From: Streptomyces clavuligerus
GTDB taxonomy: Bacteria; Actinomycetota; Actinomycetes; Streptomycetales; Streptomycetaceae
DNA length: 64,000 nt
NCBI RefSeq assembly: GCF_005519465.1
Contig: NZ_CP027859.1
Coordinates: 1,240,001-1,304,000 of the forward strand
Direction: 5' to 3'
Shown here: positions 46,294 through 54,612 of the stretch, in pieces
Position numbering within the stretch: the stretch's first letter is position 1
Layout: each line of letters starts with the position of its first letter
The notes under the pieces: model-generated
What the model saw: only the letters and a program-made list of their open reading frames with translations
Told to the model about the DNA's origin: nothing
Database searches by the model: none
Program-made: the position numbers and the translations under genes

Positions 46294-47313
46294 TCATAGG
46301 GCGGTGAGGATTTTCTCCTCCTTGTCGGGGGAGATTCCGTGCTCTGCCCACCGGGGGTGTTCCACGGGCTTCCCCTGGTGGGCGAGCCAGGCCCAGGTGT
46401 CCCGGATCGTGTCGGTGACAGGGCGGCACCGCAGCCCGGCGGAGACCGCGCGGGCGGGGCTCACGGACCATACGCCCGCGTGCGTGCGCCACAGGGGCAG
46501 CTCGGTCCACTGCGTCACCCTGTGCTCCGCCAGAGTCTCGGGGTCCGTCCATACCGGCCTGCCGGAACCGCCCGTGACCTCCACGCAGGCGCGGACGAAC
46601 TCCTCGAAACTGATCCCGTCGGGGTGGGTGACGTTGTAACCCCCGCCGTCGCCGTCACGGGACGCGGCCCGGTCGAGGGCGAAGGCGGCGACATCGCGGA
46701 CATCGACCGGCTGGATATGGCGGGCCGCCGGACCCGGTGCGATGAAACGGCCGCCCCGCTCCGCCCGGCGCAGCCACCACGGCAGCCGGCCGACGTATTC
46801 GCCGGGCCCCAGAATCACCCCGGGGCGCAGGAACACGGCCGCGTCCCCGAACCACTGTGCCACGGCCCGTTCACCGCCCGCCTTCTGGAATCCGTACACC
46901 GTCGGACTGCCGTCCGCGCCGGTCCAGCCGTAGGAGGAGTCCGCGCCGGCCGGGCACTCCAGCAGCCCGGACTCCTCGGTCAGGGCATGGTGGGGCCAGT
47001 CCGCGTAGACCGAGACCGTCGAGACATGCACCCACCGCGCGACCCGCCCCCGCAGCGCGGTGGCCGCGAGCAGCACCTCACGGGGCGCCAGATCCGTACT
47101 CGACGTGTCGATCACCGCATCCCAGGGACCGTGCTCCGCGAGCCGCGCCAGATCCGCCGCGACGGTACGGTCCCCCCGCACCGCCCGGACGCCCAGGACA
47201 TCCGCCCCCGACCGCCCCCGATTGAACGTCGTCACCCGCCACCCTTGCGCGAGCGCGCCTTCGACGACCGCCCTGCCCAGAAACCACGTACCACCCAGCA
47301 CCAGCAGCCTCAT
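46294..47313 (-). CDS. NAD-dependent epimerase/dehydratase (extended SDR-like)
   Basis: The 339-residue protein starts with MRLLVLGGTWFLGRAVV (GxxGxxG) and contains VIDTSS, the active-site-like VHVSTVSVYADWP and a downstream YGFQKAGGERAV (YxxxK). LRPGVILGPGEYVGRLPWWLRRAERGGRFIAPG and HIQPVDVRDVAAFALDRA follow. It resembles NAD-binding epimerases and reductases acting on nucleotide sugars or related substrates. The Met at 47313 places the Rossmann motif at the N-terminus; an upstream in-frame Met is less likely. Substrate is unknown and neighbours give no clue. Confidence 0.85.
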   Translation of the reverse strand: MRLLVLGGTWFLGRAVVEGALAQGWRVTTFNRGRSGADVLGVRAVRGDRTVAADLARLAEHGPWDAVIDTSSTDLAPREVLLAATALRGRVARWVHVSTVSVYADWPHHALTEESGLLECPAGADSSYGWTGADGSPTVYGFQKAGGERAVAQWFGDAAVFLRPGVILGPGEYVGRLPWWLRRAERGGRFIAPGPAARHIQPVDVRDVAAFALDRAASRDGDGGGYNVTHPDGISFEEFVRACVEVTGGSGRPVWTDPETLAEHRVTQWTELPLWRTHAGVWSVSPARAVSAGLRCRPVTDTIRDTWAWLAHQGKPVEHPRWAEHGISPDKEEKILTAL

Positions 47314-47417
47314 GCACCAGATGGTGCCATGGAGCAGACGCCCGCCCGGAGCACCTGCGGCCGGGTAGTGCAGCCGCACCGCAATCCCGAACGAGTGTTC
47401 GTAGGACTAGGGGCGCG

Positions 47418-47449
47418 AGTGAAATCGCGCCGGAAAATGCAATTTCACT
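47418..47449. promoter_or_regulatory. Inverted repeat AGTGAAAT-N16-ATTTCACT
   Basis: A perfect 8-bp dyad lies 70-100 bp upstream of the hypothetical gene at 47520, in an unusually AT-rich patch. It is a plausible operator for the plus-strand gene or the divergent epimerase. Confidence 0.5.
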
Positions 47450-47519
47450 TCGCCGGACCGAGGCATTCGTTTAGCGTCACAACCCCGACACCGGACCCGC
47501 GGGGAGGCGACCTGCCCTG

Positions 47520-47936
47520 ATGCCCACGACGACCGACCCCACCAGTACCCGCAACACCGGCGCGCACACCGTTCTCCACGACCCCAGTGGTCGCACCGCC
47601 GCCGGATACCCGCTCGACCGGGACGCCCACCAGGCCCTGCTCCATATGGTCCTCGCCTGGCCCGGCGACCCCGCACTGCCCGAGAACGGACTCCAACTGA
47701 TCGCACACCGCCTCACCGGCGCCGCCCACGCCGTCGTCGACGATCTGCGGTACGCCGCGGGCCGTCTCCCCGACACCCACCCCGCCCGGGCCCTCACCGA
47801 CGCCGTCCTCCACGACACCCGCCGCATCCTCCACCTCCCGGTCGAAGGAACGGTTCACTGCGCGCGGCACCGCGCCCATATGGTCCGCGCCCTCTACGGG
47901 TACCTCGACCGCCTCGACCCGACGGAGCGGCCCTGA
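47520..47936 (+). CDS. Hypothetical protein, DUF6415-like
   Basis: The 138-residue soluble protein starts with a Thr/Asp-rich segment and is otherwise helical: DRDAHQALLHMVLAWPGD, GLQLIAHRLTGAAHAVVDDLRY, HPARALTDAVLHDTRRILHLP, HRAHMVRALYGYLDRLD. The size and helix pattern recall small streptomycete DUF6415 proteins often found near XRE-type regulators; that assignment is tentative. GGGGAGG lies 12 bp upstream of the ATG. It is convergent with the beta-glucanase. Confidence 0.55.
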   Translation: MPTTTDPTSTRNTGAHTVLHDPSGRTAAGYPLDRDAHQALLHMVLAWPGDPALPENGLQLIAHRLTGAAHAVVDDLRYAAGRLPDTHPARALTDAVLHDTRRILHLPVEGTVHCARHRAHMVRALYGYLDRLDPTERP

Positions 47937-47958
47937 GCCGCCCGCTCCGCCCGGTCGC

Positions 47959-49257
47959 TCAGACGACCAGATTCCACTTCTGGTTGGGGTTGCCCGAACA
48001 GGTCCAGAGCTGGGTGGGAGTGGCGTCCGCCGGATTCTGCCCCAGGACATCCAGGCACTTGTTCGCCGGAACGTTGACGAGATCACGGGCCGCCGAGTTG
48101 TACGCCCACCGCTGCGCCCCGGTCCCGTTGCAGGTGTAGAGCTGGACCCGGGTGCCGTCAGCGGTCTGGCCGCCCTGGGCGTCGAGGCACTTGCCCAGCG
48201 CCCGGACGGTGCCGTCGTCGCCGAGGGTCCAGCGCTGGGCCACCGTCCCGTTGCACGTGTAGAGCTGGACGGGGGTCCGGTCGGCCGGGTTGGCACCGGC
48301 GATATCCAGACACTTGCCCGCGAGGCCGGTCAGCACACCAGTACGGCCGGGGCCCGGGGTGCCCGGCGACGCGGTGACCCGGACATGGTCGATCACCAGC
48401 CGCTGCGGGAAGACGGTGGAACCGTCGGGGTCACCCGGCCAGTTCCCCCCGATCGCCAGATTGAGGAGCAGGAAGAACGGCTTGTTGAAGACCCAGGCGC
48501 GCCCGCCCAGATCGGCGGGGGTGCGCCGCTGGTAGACCTGTCCGTCCACGGACCAGGTGATCACATCGGGCGCCCAGTCGATGGCGAAGGTGTGGAAGGC
48601 GTCCGCGAACACCTGACCGGGCGGCAGATTGTAGGACCCGGTGATGCCCTCGCCGCCGGAGTAGCCGGGGCCGTGGAGGGTGCCGTGCACCCGGCCCAGC
48701 TCATGGCCGACGTTCTCCATGATGTCGATCTCACCGCTCGCGGGCCATCCGACCTGGCCGAAGTCCTGGCCGAGCATCCAGAACGCGGGCCACACGCCCT
48801 GGCCGCGCGACATCTTGACACGGGCTTCCACCCGCCCGTAGGCCGCGTTGAACTTCCCCGCCGTGTTCAGCCGGGCCGAGGTGTACTCGCACCGGCCGTA
48901 CCAGCAGGAGTAGTTCCCCGGGTTCTCCCGGCGGGCCGTGATCACCAGATGGCCCTGCCCGTCGAGAGCGGCGTTCGCGTTGCCCGGCGTGTAGTACTGG
49001 CGTTCCCGGTTGTTGACGTTGTCCCCGACCTCCGTGTTCCACCTCCGCGCGTCCGGCGCCGCACCGGCCGGACCGTCGAAGGTCTCCTCGAAGACGGGCA
49101 CGGCCGCCGCCGCGCCCGCGCCGGGTGGCGGTGGGGCCGTGGCGGTGGCCAACGGCTGGGGCGCGCAGAGGGAGAAGCCGAGGGCCAGGGCGGCGAGGAG
49201 CACGCCACGCCGGGCACGGCGGGAAGAGGAGAAGGAGCAGGAAGAGGGCGCGGGCAT
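47959..49257 (-). CDS. Secreted GH16 endo-beta-glucanase with ricin B lectin
   Basis: The 432-residue protein has a signal peptide (Ser/Arg-rich start, LLAALALGFSLCAPQPLATATA) and a GH16 domain (about 50-300) with the catalytic motif GEIDIMENVG (ExDxxE) and WPAFWMLGQDFGQVGWP. A C-terminal ricin-type trefoil (about 310-432) has three Q-x-W repeats (AQRWTLGDDG, AQRWAYNS, NQKWNLVV). It should cut beta-1,3-glucans of fungal walls outside the cell. Two ATGs are 6 bp apart (49263, 49257); the second has GAGG at the better distance. It fits with the chitinase and lectin genes as a fungal-wall-degrading secretome. Confidence 0.9.
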   Translation of the reverse strand: MPAPSSCSFSSSRRARRGVLLAALALGFSLCAPQPLATATAPPPPGAGAAAAVPVFEETFDGPAGAAPDARRWNTEVGDNVNNRERQYYTPGNANAALDGQGHLVITARRENPGNYSCWYGRCEYTSARLNTAGKFNAAYGRVEARVKMSRGQGVWPAFWMLGQDFGQVGWPASGEIDIMENVGHELGRVHGTLHGPGYSGGEGITGSYNLPPGQVFADAFHTFAIDWAPDVITWSVDGQVYQRRTPADLGGRAWVFNKPFFLLLNLAIGGNWPGDPDGSTVFPQRLVIDHVRVTASPGTPGPGRTGVLTGLAGKCLDIAGANPADRTPVQLYTCNGTVAQRWTLGDDGTVRALGKCLDAQGGQTADGTRVQLYTCNGTGAQRWAYNSAARDLVNVPANKCLDVLGQNPADATPTQLWTCSGNPNQKWNLVV

Positions 49258-49596
49258 CGACATCGCCTCGTTCTCTGGGGCGGCGCGAGAGCGGGCCCGC
49301 CGCTTCGCGCGGGACGGGTGCGGGGAGATGGAACCTCTGGGACGGAGTGAACCGACCCTCTGACGAGGTGTCAATGCCGCGGGCGGGGAGCGCTCGGCGC
49401 CCCGGCAGGGGGTGGACGGCGCAGGGCGACCATGGGGCGGCCCGGACCCCGGCCCCCCGTGCCCGGGTCCGCCCGAGGTTCCGCCCGGTCCGCCCGGCGG
49501 TCCTGCCCGGATGGGGCGCGACAGGGCGCCCCGCCCGCCCGTTCAGGCACCCCGTTCAGGCACCCCGTTCAGGTCCCTCCGCTCCAGCACTCCCGT
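49258..49596. repeat. Upstream region of GH16 gene with 13-15-bp repeats (49540-49655)
   Basis: The left half is the GH16 leader. From about 49540 to 49655 the sequence is a ladder of degenerate units such as GTTCAGGCACCCC (two perfect adjacent copies) and CGCTCCGGCGCTCC. The array runs into the 3' end of the next gene and so also shapes that protein's C-terminus. Confidence 0.65.
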
Positions 49597-50154
49597 TCAA
49601 GCGTTCCCGTTCAGGAATCCACGCTCCGGCGCTCCCGCTCCGGTACCCCCGCCGACAGGCGAAGGACCCGGACGCACCGTCCGTACCGGGGGCACCGTCC
49701 GCACCGGCATCGGGGGCATCGGGGCGCTCGGCGACCACCCCCGGGCCGGGGCCCTGCGGGTGAGCGAGCCGGCGGCCTCCCACGCGTCGTGGGCGCAGCG
49801 GATGTAGGGGCCCGCCAGGTCCGGCGCCAGGATGGCGTGCAGCGCGAGCATGATGTGCCAGGCTTCCTGCCTGCCGTCGGTGGTGTCGAGCGGGCCGAGG
49901 TCCCTGCGCAGCTCCCGCGCGAAGTGCTCGGTGAACGAGCGGGGCACCGGGGGCGGCGGGGCCGGTCTTCGTCTGCTGTCGCGGTCGGCGCGCAGCGCCG
50001 CCTGGAGGAAGAGCGCGAAGTCGTCCTCGGAGAGGAGATCGGCCATCGCGTGGGTCAGGGAGACGGCTGCCGTGTACCGGGAGGCCCGGACGCGGTCCTT
50101 CTTCAGACCGAAGCGCTCGCGCAGGACGTCGGCCAGCTCGTCCCGGTACTCCAT
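49597..50154 (-). CDS. Hypothetical protein
   Basis: This 185-residue protein has no signal or membrane segment. The first two thirds look folded and helical (MEYRDELADVLRERFGLKKDR, SLTHAMADLLSEDDFALFLQAALR, SFTEHFARELRRDLGPLD, AWHIMLALHAILAPDLAG). The C-terminal third is Pro/Val/Arg/Gly-rich low complexity encoded by the repeat ladder at 49540-49655. I do not recognise a family. The ATG at 50154 was chosen because upstream sequence changes composition; a GTG at 50172 is possible, and neither has a good ribosome binding site. It is divergent from a methyltransferase. Confidence 0.6.
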   Translation of the reverse strand: MEYRDELADVLRERFGLKKDRVRASRYTAAVSLTHAMADLLSEDDFALFLQAALRADRDSRRRPAPPPPVPRSFTEHFARELRRDLGPLDTTDGRQEAWHIMLALHAILAPDLAGPYIRCAHDAWEAAGSLTRRAPARGWSPSAPMPPMPVRTVPPVRTVRPGPSPVGGGTGAGAPERGFLNGNA

Positions 50155-50284
50155 GAGGTTGCTGGAATGCACGGGGCCAGCAAAGCGGCTGCCGCTCCGG
50201 CCGGGGCCGCGACTCGCCGCCCGGCGTGCGCGGAGCCGCGAAAACGAGTGGAACGGCGCCGACGCCCGGCCTACTGTCGCCCCC

Positions 50285-51016
50285 ATGGCTGACGAAATGT
50301 TCCGGGACCCGCGGCTCGCCCCGCTCTACGATCCGCTCGACCCCGACCGGAGCGACCTCGACGCGTACCTCCGGATCACGGAGGAGACCGGAGCGCGCCA
50401 GGTGCTGGACATCGGCTGCGGAACGGGGGTGTTCGCCCTGCTGCTCGCCGGACGCGGTATCGACGTCGTCGGCGTCGACCCCGCGCGGGCCTCCCTCGAC
50501 GTGGCCCGGGGCAAGCCCGGCGCCGACCGGGTGCGCTGGATCGAGGGGGACGCGACGGCCCTGCCGCCGCTCCGCGCCGACCTCGCGACGATGACGGGGA
50601 ACGTCGCCCAGGCGATCGACGACCCGGACCTCTGGCGGGGCACCCTGCGCGGGGCGTACGAGGCGCTGCGCCCCGGCGGACTGCTCGTCTTCGAGACCCG
50701 CGACCCGGCCCGGCGCGCCTGGGAGGAGTGGACCCGTGCCTCCACCTACGAGGTGACGGAGCTTCCGGGCGTCGGCACCGTCGAGTCCTGGGACGACCTG
50801 GTCGAGGTGAGACTGCCGCTGGTGACCTTCCGCGCGACCTACGTCCTCGGCCCGGACGGCCGGACGCTGACCTCGGAATCCACCCTCCGCTTCCGGGAAC
50901 GGCGGGAGGTCGAGACCGACCTGACGGCGGCGGGCTTCATCGTCGAGGACGTCCGCGACGCCCCCGACCGCCCGGGCCTGGAGTTCGTCTTCCTCGCCCG
51001 CCGCCCGGCGCCGTAG
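50285..51016 (+). CDS. Class I SAM-dependent methyltransferase
   Basis: The 243-residue enzyme starts MADEMFRDPRLAPLYDPLDPDRSDLD and has motif I VLDIGCGTGVFALLLAGRG, motif II VVGVDPARASLDVAR, and post-motifs TMTGNVAQAI and ALRPGGLLVFETRDP. It ends with a beta-strand-rich region (LTSESTLRFRERREVETDL) common in small-molecule methyltransferases. Substrate is unknown. It resembles the second methyltransferase at 51925 in its TGNVAQ/AGNVPLF segment. Confidence 0.88.
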   Translation: MADEMFRDPRLAPLYDPLDPDRSDLDAYLRITEETGARQVLDIGCGTGVFALLLAGRGIDVVGVDPARASLDVARGKPGADRVRWIEGDATALPPLRADLATMTGNVAQAIDDPDLWRGTLRGAYEALRPGGLLVFETRDPARRAWEEWTRASTYEVTELPGVGTVESWDDLVEVRLPLVTFRATYVLGPDGRTLTSESTLRFRERREVETDLTAAGFIVEDVRDAPDRPGLEFVFLARRPAP

Positions 51017-51106
51017 CGAACGGCCCGTCCCGCGGCGAACGGCCCCGGGGAACGGTGGGGACCGCACCCCGGGGAGGCGTGGCCGAGGGCCGCTGCCGCG
51101 CGCTTC

Positions 51107-51739
51107 CTACAGCTCGGCGCAGCCCCGCTTCGGGCCCCGGCCGAGGCCGTCCGGGAGGTCGCTGCATCCGCCGCCGCCCCCGTGGTACTCGCTGCCCGGG
51201 GTGAAGTACCAGTTCTGCGCGGCCGTGCCGTTGCGCTCGTGCAGATAGGGGCGGCCACCGGTGTGCCAGATCCTGCCGGGGGCGTCGACGACGAGACCGG
51301 AGGTGTCGTTGACGAGCGTCGTCCAGCCGCCCGAGGGGTTGAACCGTTCGAAGCGGAATCGCTGGGCGTCGCTCTGGTTGCAGGTCCACACCTGGAGCTG
51401 GGCGCCGTTGTGGGCCCGGTTGTTCGGGATGTCCAGGCAGCGTCCGGACGCCTTGTTGACGAGCTGGACCTTGGTGTTCATGCCGCTGGTGTAGACACGC
51501 TCGTACCAGTACTGCGCGCCGGTGCCGTTGCAGGGGTAGAGCTGGACCGCGGCGCCGTCGTACGGGCCGCTGTTCTGGGCGTCGAGGCAGTAGCCGCCGA
51601 TCTTGATCTCGCCGGGGGCTCCGGAGGCGTACGCGGGGGTGCCGGACAGGCCGAGCGTGATGCTCGCGGTCGCGATGACGGCGGCGGTCAGACGCGCGGG
51701 AGTGACACGGAATTTCACGGTGATCTGGTCTTTCCTCAA
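51107..51739 (-). CDS. Secreted ricin-type lectin
   Basis: The 210-residue protein has a signal peptide (PARLTAAVIATASITLGLSG, AYA cleavage region) and one ricin B-like trefoil: GGYCLDAQNSGPYDGAAVQL with AQYW, GRCLDIPNNRAHNGAQLQVW with AQRF, and VVDAPGRIW with AQNW. It should bind galactose- or xylan/glucan-type polysaccharides outside the cell. There is no catalytic domain. The Gly-rich, two-Cys C-terminus (GGGGGCSDLPDG, GCAEL) probably forms a disulfide. Confidence 0.85.
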   Translation of the reverse strand: MRKDQITVKFRVTPARLTAAVIATASITLGLSGTPAYASGAPGEIKIGGYCLDAQNSGPYDGAAVQLYPCNGTGAQYWYERVYTSGMNTKVQLVNKASGRCLDIPNNRAHNGAQLQVWTCNQSDAQRFRFERFNPSGGWTTLVNDTSGLVVDAPGRIWHTGGRPYLHERNGTAAQNWYFTPGSEYHGGGGGCSDLPDGLGRGPKRGCAEL

Positions 51740-51810
51740 GAGCTGAACGATGAGCGGTCGAGCGGTGGGCGAGGGCTCGCGCCCCTGCCGAGAAGAAACC
51801 TAGGAAGACC

Positions 51811-51826
51811 GTGTTGACGTCAGCAC
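51811..51826. promoter_or_regulatory. Near-palindrome GTGTTGACGTCAGCAC upstream of lectin
   Basis: A 16-bp sequence centred on GACGTC with one mismatch lies about 72 bp upstream of the lectin start (minus strand), where its promoter should be. It is a candidate operator. Just beyond it are 12-bp repeats of GGCCCCGGGAGT (about 51858-51893). Confidence 0.4.
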
Positions 51827-51924
51827 AACGTTCGATAAACGGACGGACGATCGTTTCCGGCCCCGGGAGTGGCCCCGGGAGTGGCCCCGGGACGGACCCC
51901 GCACCCACGGATGCGGCCCGCCGG

Positions 51925-52467
51925 TCAGGGGCGGCGGTGCACCGACACGGCGTACTCCCCGCCGGTGAAGGGCTCGCGGGACCAGGTGGCGTACCGGGCT
52001 TCGAGGACGAGTCCCGCCGCACGGCAGTGGGCGTCGTAGTCGTCCACCGTGTATCCGCGGTCCAGCGAGAACCCGGCGACGAGGCGACCGCCCGGCCGGA
52101 CATGCCCGGCCACCCCCGCCACCAGGGCCGCTTCCGTCCCCGGCGGAGTGAACAGGGGAACGTTGCCCGCCATCACCACGACGTCGAAGGAGCGTCCCAG
52201 ATCGAGACCGGCCAGATCCTGCCGGTGCCAGGGGAGGTCCGGCGCCAGCCGCCGGGCAGTGGCGAGCATCGACGCGTCGATGTCCACGCCCGTCACATCG
52301 ACGCCCCGGCGGGCCAGCTCGACGGCCACCCGCCCGGTGCCGCACCCCGCGTCGAGGACGGTGGCGGGCCCGAAGGAACACACCAGCTCCGCCTCGCCGT
52401 GGACATCCCCTCCCGCGGCGGCGATATCGTCGAACCGGGCCTGGTAGGCGTCACCGTTCCATGTCAT
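51925..52467 (-). CDS. Class I SAM-dependent methyltransferase (small)
   Basis: The 180-residue enzyme has MTWNGDAYQARFDDIAAAGGDVHGEA, motif I VLDAGCGTGRVAVELARRG, motif II VTGVDIDASMLATAR, then DVVVMAGNVPLFTPPG and HVRPGGRLVAGFSLDRG. It belongs to the compact methyltransferase-11/25 type acting on small molecules; substrate unknown. It is transcribed in the same direction as the terpene synthase upstream of it, 84 bp away, so it could methylate a terpenoid or be incidental. Confidence 0.87.
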   Translation of the reverse strand: MTWNGDAYQARFDDIAAAGGDVHGEAELVCSFGPATVLDAGCGTGRVAVELARRGVDVTGVDIDASMLATARRLAPDLPWHRQDLAGLDLGRSFDVVVMAGNVPLFTPPGTEAALVAGVAGHVRPGGRLVAGFSLDRGYTVDDYDAHCRAAGLVLEARYATWSREPFTGGEYAVSVHRRP

Positions 52468-52551
52468 GCCACCACCCTGGCACAGCCGCCCCGGCTCACC
52501 GCCGCTCGGGCGGCCCTGGCCGGGAACGCCGTGCGGGCCGGGCCGGGGTCG

Positions 52552-53805
52552 CTACCAGGGGGTGAACACGGTCCTGTCGGGGTGGAGGGCCATCGCCGTC
52601 CGGGCGGTCCCGGTCCAGGGGCAGCCGGTCCCGTGGTAGCGCCGTGAGGTCCGGGACCAGACGATGTTCCCGGGCAGTACCAGTTCGAGGGCGTCGAGAT
52701 ACTCCCGGACGCCGGGACGGGCGCCGAGGGGAGCGCCGAGGACGTCCGCGCGCAGTTCCAGGAACCGGGCCTCCGCCGCGTCGACGTGCTCGACCAGCAG
52801 GTCCACCGCCTCCTGGAGGGAACACGCGTACTCGTCGGCGAGGACACGAAGGGTGTTCGCACGGCCGTCCGGAGCGCGGCCGTCCGGAGCACGGCCCGCC
52901 TCCCCGAAGTGCTCCTTACGGTACGAGAACAGATCGTTGACCAGCACGCCGTGCACCCAGGCCGCCCGCTCCACCTCGCCCAGCTCAGGACCGGCGGCGA
53001 TGGCGTCCGTGAGGTCGATGCCGAGGCCGTACTCGATGCTGGTGGCGATGAAGAACCCGCCCGCGGTGTCGATACGGCTGTCCAGCGTCTCCTCGAAGCC
53101 GGTCAGCCGCCCCGTCGCCATCATCGAACTCTCCTTGACGGCCCCGTGGAACCAGGACAGGACGGCCTCGCCGAACCGCCGGTACCAGGGGGCGGGCCCC
53201 GTCTCGCGCAGCGTCCGGAAGCAGCCGTCGGCCGCCCGCAGATAGGACGGCACCGGGCCGGTGGGCGGCAGCCCAGCGAGCGCCCTCTCCAGCGCGCGGG
53301 CCAGCGGCTCGACCCGCTCCCGGCGGGCCGCGCGACCGAAACCGGAACCGAAACCGGAACCGGAACCGGAACCGGGATTGGAAGCGGAACCGGAAGCGGG
53401 ATCGAGATCGGAAGCGGTGTGGACGTCGGCGTCGGCGTCGGTGTCGTGCACGGATTCGAGCATGTCGTCCATGGCGAAGGCCAGTTCATGGATATTGCTC
53501 AGATCGGCGATGCGGTCGGCCCGCGCGGTGGGCAGACAGTAGACGCTCCAGTGGTGGACGTCCTGCCGGAGGAAGTCCTCCGGCGTCCCCCCGGGGAACT
53601 CGATGTCCGCGAGCGCGTCCCGCAGCCACGGAACCCGCTGCCCGACCACGGCGGGTGTGGCGGGGTGCAGCCGGGGCGGCCGTAACCGCCGTCCGAGTTC
53701 CGGGACCCGGAGGACCATGACGTCCTCCGGTCCACTGTCCTCGCTGTGCACGGCGGTCCCCCCGTACCGCGCCGCCACCGACGGCACCCGCTGTTCATGA
53801 CTCAC
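52552..53805 (-). CDS. Class I terpene synthase (TS1)
   Basis: The 417-residue cyclase has the Asp-rich metal motif in AMDDMLESVHD (DDxxE), the NSE triad in VNDLFSYRKE (Asn, Ser, Glu positions all present) and the C-terminal RY pair in SRRYHG, so it should ionise a linear prenyl diphosphate. GSYLRAADGCFRTLRETGP-like helices and WFHGAVKESS match bacterial sesquiterpene/diterpene synthases. An extra about 40-residue Asp/Ser/Gly/Phe-rich segment follows the DDxxE helix. The GTG start has AGGAGG 6 bp upstream. Ten-bp phased repeats lie in its leader. Product cannot be predicted. Confidence 0.88.
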   Translation of the reverse strand: MSHEQRVPSVAARYGGTAVHSEDSGPEDVMVLRVPELGRRLRPPRLHPATPAVVGQRVPWLRDALADIEFPGGTPEDFLRQDVHHWSVYCLPTARADRIADLSNIHELAFAMDDMLESVHDTDADADVHTASDLDPASGSASNPGSGSGSGFGSGFGRAARRERVEPLARALERALAGLPPTGPVPSYLRAADGCFRTLRETGPAPWYRRFGEAVLSWFHGAVKESSMMATGRLTGFEETLDSRIDTAGGFFIATSIEYGLGIDLTDAIAAGPELGEVERAAWVHGVLVNDLFSYRKEHFGEAGRAPDGRAPDGRANTLRVLADEYACSLQEAVDLLVEHVDAAEARFLELRADVLGAPLGARPGVREYLDALELVLPGNIVWSRTSRRYHGTGCPWTGTARTAMALHPDRTVFTPW

Positions 53806-54281
53806 TCTCTGCCTCCTGTGTCGAACGTCAAAAGCCGAAGATTCCCGAAGAGCACTGAAGAACGCCGAAGAACGCTGAAGACCGCTGAAGAGCGACGAAA
53901 ATCGGACGCTCCCGGGACCGGCTCCGCGCATGAGTCTCCTGCTCGTACCGGGACGGGGAGACGGTTCAGGCCAGAAAGAAGCGCGGCGGCGCTCCGGGCG
54001 CTGTGGGTGATCGTGCCGTGCGGCGCCGGTCGCCCCGGCCGACGGGCTCGTCTCCCGGCCTCGGCGGCGGCACCGTCTCCAGCGCCGGTCCGCACGCCGA
54101 CGGCCGATCGGACGGCCTGGTCGGCCGGCTGGTCGGACGGTCGGGCGGTCGGGTGGGGGGACGTCGGGGGCCGGCTGTCGGTGGCCGACCGCCGACGTCC
54201 CTTTTCACCTCCGCCGGGGGGTGCACCCAACCACACGGGCCGGGGTGCGGGGCGGTTCACCCGTCGGCACCGCGCCGCTTG
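53806..54281. other. 476-bp region upstream of terpene synthase 1
   Basis: It contains the phased repeats at 53831-53900 and a G/C-rich stretch with short GGTCGG/CGGTCGG repeats near 54117-54150. No gene is supported. The right end is the ArsR promoter/operator. Confidence 0.5.
53831..53890. repeat. Six 10-bp phased repeats NNNNYYGAAG
   Basis: The units are AAAGCCGAAG, ATTCCCGAAG, AGCACTGAAG, AACGCCGAAG, AACGCTGAAG and ACCGCTGAAG, followed by AGCGACGAAA as a degenerate seventh. The exact 10-bp period places the YYGAAG core on one helical face. The array starts 26 bp upstream of the GTG of terpene synthase 1. Confidence 0.9.
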
Positions 54282-54308
54282 ATAGGCAAGTCGATGCTTG
54301 CCTATAGT
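54279..54308 (+). promoter_or_regulatory. ArsR-type promoter with operator filling the spacer
   Basis: The -35 TTGATA (54279-54284) and -10 TATAGT (54303-54308) are spaced 18 bp. A perfect 9-6-9 dyad, ATAGGCAAG-TCGATG-CTTGCCTAT (54282-54305), spans the spacer. Binding of the encoded ArsR protein would block RNA polymerase. The predicted start of transcription (about 54315) coincides with the GTG start codons, so the mRNA is probably leaderless. Confidence 0.85.
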
Positions 54309-54318
54309 GGGGGTCGTG

Positions 54319-54612
54319 GTGGACGACGACCTTTTCAAGGCCCTGGCGGACCCGACCCGCCGCCGCATCCTCGACGAGCTGGCGGAACGGGACGGCCAGT
54401 CCCTGTTCGAGATCTGCGCACGGCTGACCACCCGGCACGGCCTGGGGCTCTCCCGGCAGGCGATCAGCCAGCACCTCGCCGCGCTGGAAGCCGCGGACCT
54501 GGTCCGGATACGCCGTGAGGGCCGCTACAAATTCCACGACCTGAACACCGAACCGCTTGAGCGCATCGTGACCCGGTGGCTCAGGCCCGACGCGCCGGAG
54601 AACACCCCATGA
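54319..54612 (+). CDS. ArsR-family winged-helix repressor
   Basis: The 97-residue regulator reads VDDDLFKALADPTRRRILDELAERDGQSLFEICARL, then the recognition helix LSRQAISQHLAALEAADLVRIRREGRYKFHDL and the tail EPLERIVTRWL, the ArsR/SdpR type without the metal-binding ELCVCDL box. It should repress its own promoter, whose perfect dyad ends 13 bp upstream. GTG 54316 is an equally possible start. It is coupled to a VOC-family gene by an ATGA overlap; ArsR plus activator/enzyme pairs of this sort are common in streptomycetes. Confidence 0.92.
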   Translation: MDDDLFKALADPTRRRILDELAERDGQSLFEICARLTTRHGLGLSRQAISQHLAALEAADLVRIRREGRYKFHDLNTEPLERIVTRWLRPDAPENTP

